Source: Saccoglossus kowalevskii (Eukaryota; Hemichordata; Enteropneusta; Harrimaniidae). Taken from it: a stretch of 26,680 nucleotides of DNA. The stretch is taken from NCBI RefSeq assembly GCF_000003605.2, contig NW_003132759.1, forward strand, positions 1 to 26,680, written 5' to 3'. The translations under genes and the position numbers were made by a program. Below, in pieces: positions 24,625-26,680 of this stretch (within the stretch, counting starts at the first letter, position 1; each line of letters opens with the position of its first letter). The notes below the pieces were generated by a model. That model made no database searches and had not been told where the DNA came from. It saw only the letters and a program-made list of their open reading frames with translations.

Positions 24625-26680
24625 ATGGGTTATGAGTATATTAGGTAACACCCAGTCATATTGATTATGAGCATACTTGGTAACACCCAGTGACATGGGT
24701 TATGAGCATACTAGGTAACACCCAGTCACATGGGTTATGAGTATATTAGGTAACACCCAGTCACATGGGTTATGAGCATACTAGGTAACACCCAGAGACA
24801 TAGGTTATGAGCATACTAGGTAACACCCAGTCACATGGGTTATGAGTATATTAGGTAACACCCAGTCACATTGGTTATGAGCATACTAGGTAACACCCAG
24901 TGACATGGGTTATGAGCATACTAGGTAACACCCACTCACATGGGTTATGAGCATAATAGGTAACACTCACATAGGTTATGAACATACTAGGTAACAACCA
25001 GCCACATGGGTTAGGAGCACACTAGGTAACACCCAGTCACATGGGTTATGAGCACATAAGGTAACACCCACTCACATGGGTTATGAGCATACTAGGTAAC
25101 ACCCACTCACATGAGTTATGAACATACTAGGTAACAACCAGTCACATGGGTTAGGAGCACACAAGGTAACACACAGTCGCATGGGTTATGAGCATACGGG
25201 GTAACACCCAGTCGCATAGGTTATGAGCATACTAGATAATACCCAGTCACATGGGTTATGAGCACACAAGGTAACACGCTGTTGCATGGGTTATGAGCAT
25301 ACTAGGTAACACCCACTCACATGGGTTATGAACATACTAGGTAACAACCAGTCACATGGGTTAGGAGCACACTAGGTAACACCCAGTCACATGGGTTATG
25401 AGCATACCAGGTAACACCCAGTCACATGGGTTATGAGCATACTCGGTAACACCCACTCACATGGGTTATGAGCATAATAGGTAACACCCACATGGGTTAT
25501 GAACATACTAGGTAACAACCAGTCACATGGGTTAGGAGCACACTAGGTAACACCCATTCACATGGGTTATGAGCATACCAGGTAACACCCAGTCACATGG
25601 GTTATGAGCATACTAGGTAACACCGACTCACATGGGTTATGAGCATAGTAGATAACACCCACTCACATGGGTTATGAACATACTAGGTAACATCCAGTCA
25701 CATGGGTTAGGAGCACATTAGTAACACCCAGTCACATGGGTTATGAGCATACCAGGTAACACCCAGTCACATGGGTTATGATCACACAAAGTAATACCCA
25801 GTCACATGGTTATGAGCATACTAGTAACAACCACTCACATGGGTTATGAGCATAGTAGTAACACCCACTCACATGGGTTATGACATACTAGTAACAACCA
25901 GTTACATGGTTAGAGCAAACTAGTACACCCAGTCACATGGGTATGAGCATACTAGGTAGCACACAGACGCATGGGTTATGAGCATACAAGTAACACCCAC
26001 TCACATGGGTATGATCATACTCGGTAATACCCACTCACATGGGTTATGAGCATACTAGGTAACACCCACTCACATGGGTTATGAGCACACAAGGTAACAC
26101 GCACTTACATGGGTTATGAGCATACTAGGTAACACCCACGCGCATGGGTTATGAACATACTAGGTAACGACCAGTCACATGGGTTAGGAGCACACTAGGT
26201 AACATACAGTCACATGGGTTATGAGCATACTAGGTAGCACCCAGTCACATGGGTTATGAGCACACAAGGTAACACCCAGTCAAATGGGTTATGAGCACAC
26301 AAGTTAACACCCACTCACATGGATTATGAGCATACTAGGTAACACCCACTCACATGGGTTATGAGCATACTAGGTAACACCCACTCACATGGGTTATGAA
26401 CATACTAGGTAACACCCACTCACATGGGTTATGAACATACTAGGTAACAACCAGTCACATGGGTTATGAACATACTAGGTAGCACACAGTCGCATGGGTT
26501 ATGAGCATACAAGTTAACACCCACTTACATGGGTTATGATCATACTCGGTAATACACACTCACATGGTTTATGAGCATAATAGGTAACACCCACTCACAT
26601 GGGTTATGAGCACACAAGGTAACACCCACTTACATGGGTTATGAGCATAATAGGTAACACACACACGCATGGGTTATGAA
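24625..26680 (+). repeat. HOR block 11, incomplete at window edge
   Basis: Three trimers (24625-24939). About 25060-25640 copies 22120-22700 at offset 2945, sharing the rare CTAGATAATACCC. About 25580-25930 is related to 7500-7850, but with many one-base losses. From about 25950 monomers are more diverged (GTAGCACACAGACGC, CATACTCGGTAATAC, CACGCGC, CACACACGC). 25950-26165 and 26475-26680 repeat each other at offset 525 (15 monomers). No terminal module appears before the edge; the last partial monomer is 26669-26680. Confidence 0.82.
25716..26012. other. Cluster of 13 one-base losses, probably base-calling error
   Basis: In about 300 bp the monomers lose single bases at 25716-25720 (TTAGTAAC), 25806 (ATGGTT), 25822, 25858, 25883 (TGACAT), 25890, 25905, 25911 (TTAGAGC), 25920 (two, TAGTACACC), 25940 (GGGTATG), 25990 and 26009. 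All fall in runs of two or three identical bases. The length arithmetic of block 11 needs exactly 13 losses, in agreement. The related copy at 7500-7860 has none. Homopolymer under-calling or poor polishing of the assembly is the simplest reading; real local mutation is possible but less likely. Confidence 0.75.

Larger units (their letters stand above)
1..26680. repeat. 35-bp satellite array filling the whole window
   Basis: Every stretch belongs to a head-to-tail 35-bp repeat, and both window edges lie inside it. The exact consensus monomer is at 71-105. Its parts are a CATGGG junction, GGGTTATGAGCATAC, CTAGGTAACACCC and AGTCAC. The length bookkeeping closes: each HOR block equals a whole number of 35-mers plus counted 31-mers and 18-mers, plus or minus a few visible one-base indels. 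No monomer is inverted. Consensus stops (TGA at monomer positions 9-11, TAG 18-20, TAA 22-24, and TTA, CTA and TCA for the reverse strand) close all six frames at short intervals, so any ORF called here would be spurious. I see no unique DNA, transposon, promoter or RNA gene anywhere, and this applies to every gene-free stretch. The family is not one I recognise; eukaryotic origin is inferred from array size and HOR structure. Confidence 0.98.

Noticed and set aside
1-26680. CRISPR-like array of about 35-bp direct repeats
   Set aside because: The repeats abut with no unique spacers, and the sequence varies all along the unit. There is no leader and no cas gene.
1-26680. Long repetitive coding region (helical-repeat protein or similar)
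   Set aside because: The period of 35 is not a multiple of 3 and stop codons recur in all six frames, so ATG in each monomer start is chance, not an initiation codon.
1-26680. Centromere protein B box
   Set aside because: That motif needs two CpG-containing parts (TTCG and CGGG). The consensus has no CpG and I saw no TTCG in the array, so centromere function cannot be claimed from a motif.
1-26680. G-quadruplex-forming repeat
   Set aside because: Each monomer has only one GGG, spaced 35 bp from the next, which is too far for a stable standard quadruplex.
1-26680. A hidden defence, mobile or regulatory gene system
   Set aside because: Reading from end to end I found no stretch longer than a few bases that is not explained as a monomer, a shortened monomer or a one-base indel.

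Overview
The whole 26.68 kb window is one uninterrupted tandem array of a 35-bp noncoding monomer. There is no unique flanking sequence, gene, RNA gene, transposon or CRISPR array. The exact consensus monomer is at 71-105 (46% GC, no CpG). Counting by eye and by length arithmetic, I get about 740 monomers of 33-36 bp, 18 of 31 bp, 13 of 18 bp, and a 12-bp partial at the right edge. All copies point the same way. Stop codons recur in every frame on both strands, because 35 is not a multiple of 3, so consensus reading frames stay open for only about 54 nt. This is a eukaryotic satellite or large minisatellite (heterochromatic, pericentromeric or subtelomeric type). The sequence alone does not identify the species, and I do not recognise the family.

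The array is organised on several levels. (1) The 35-bp monomers fall into recurring sequence types. (2) One sub-domain is built from 105-bp trimers, each led by a monomer containing TATATTAG. (3) Trimers plus a longer series of other types form a higher-order repeat (HOR) of about 2.2-2.4 kb. The HOR ends in a fixed 158-bp module: an 18-bp truncated monomer and four full ones. The best complete copy is 1899-4288, exactly 66 x 35 + 2 x 31 + 1 x 18 bp. Distant copies are about 99% identical by eye, although neighbouring monomers often differ at several of 35 positions.

Layout by HOR start: 1-1898 (expanded and deleted), 1899-4288 (reference), 4289-6853, 6854-10271 (mosaic), 10272-10761 (mini copy), 10762-12945, 12946-17084 (composite with a second cassette), 17085-18186 (short), 18187-20911, 20912-24624 (nested duplications), and 24625-26680 (runs off the window). 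A second cassette of about 1 kb (15931-16926 and 19757-20753) shares the 18-bp monomer but has different neighbours. Segments from different blocks are joined in monomer register, which fits unequal crossing-over and gene conversion.

I found no hidden gene system. The interesting content is the HOR architecture, its mosaic history, a conserved imperfect dyad in each monomer, and a cluster of 13 one-base losses near 25.7-26.0 kb that looks like poor base calling or assembly polishing.
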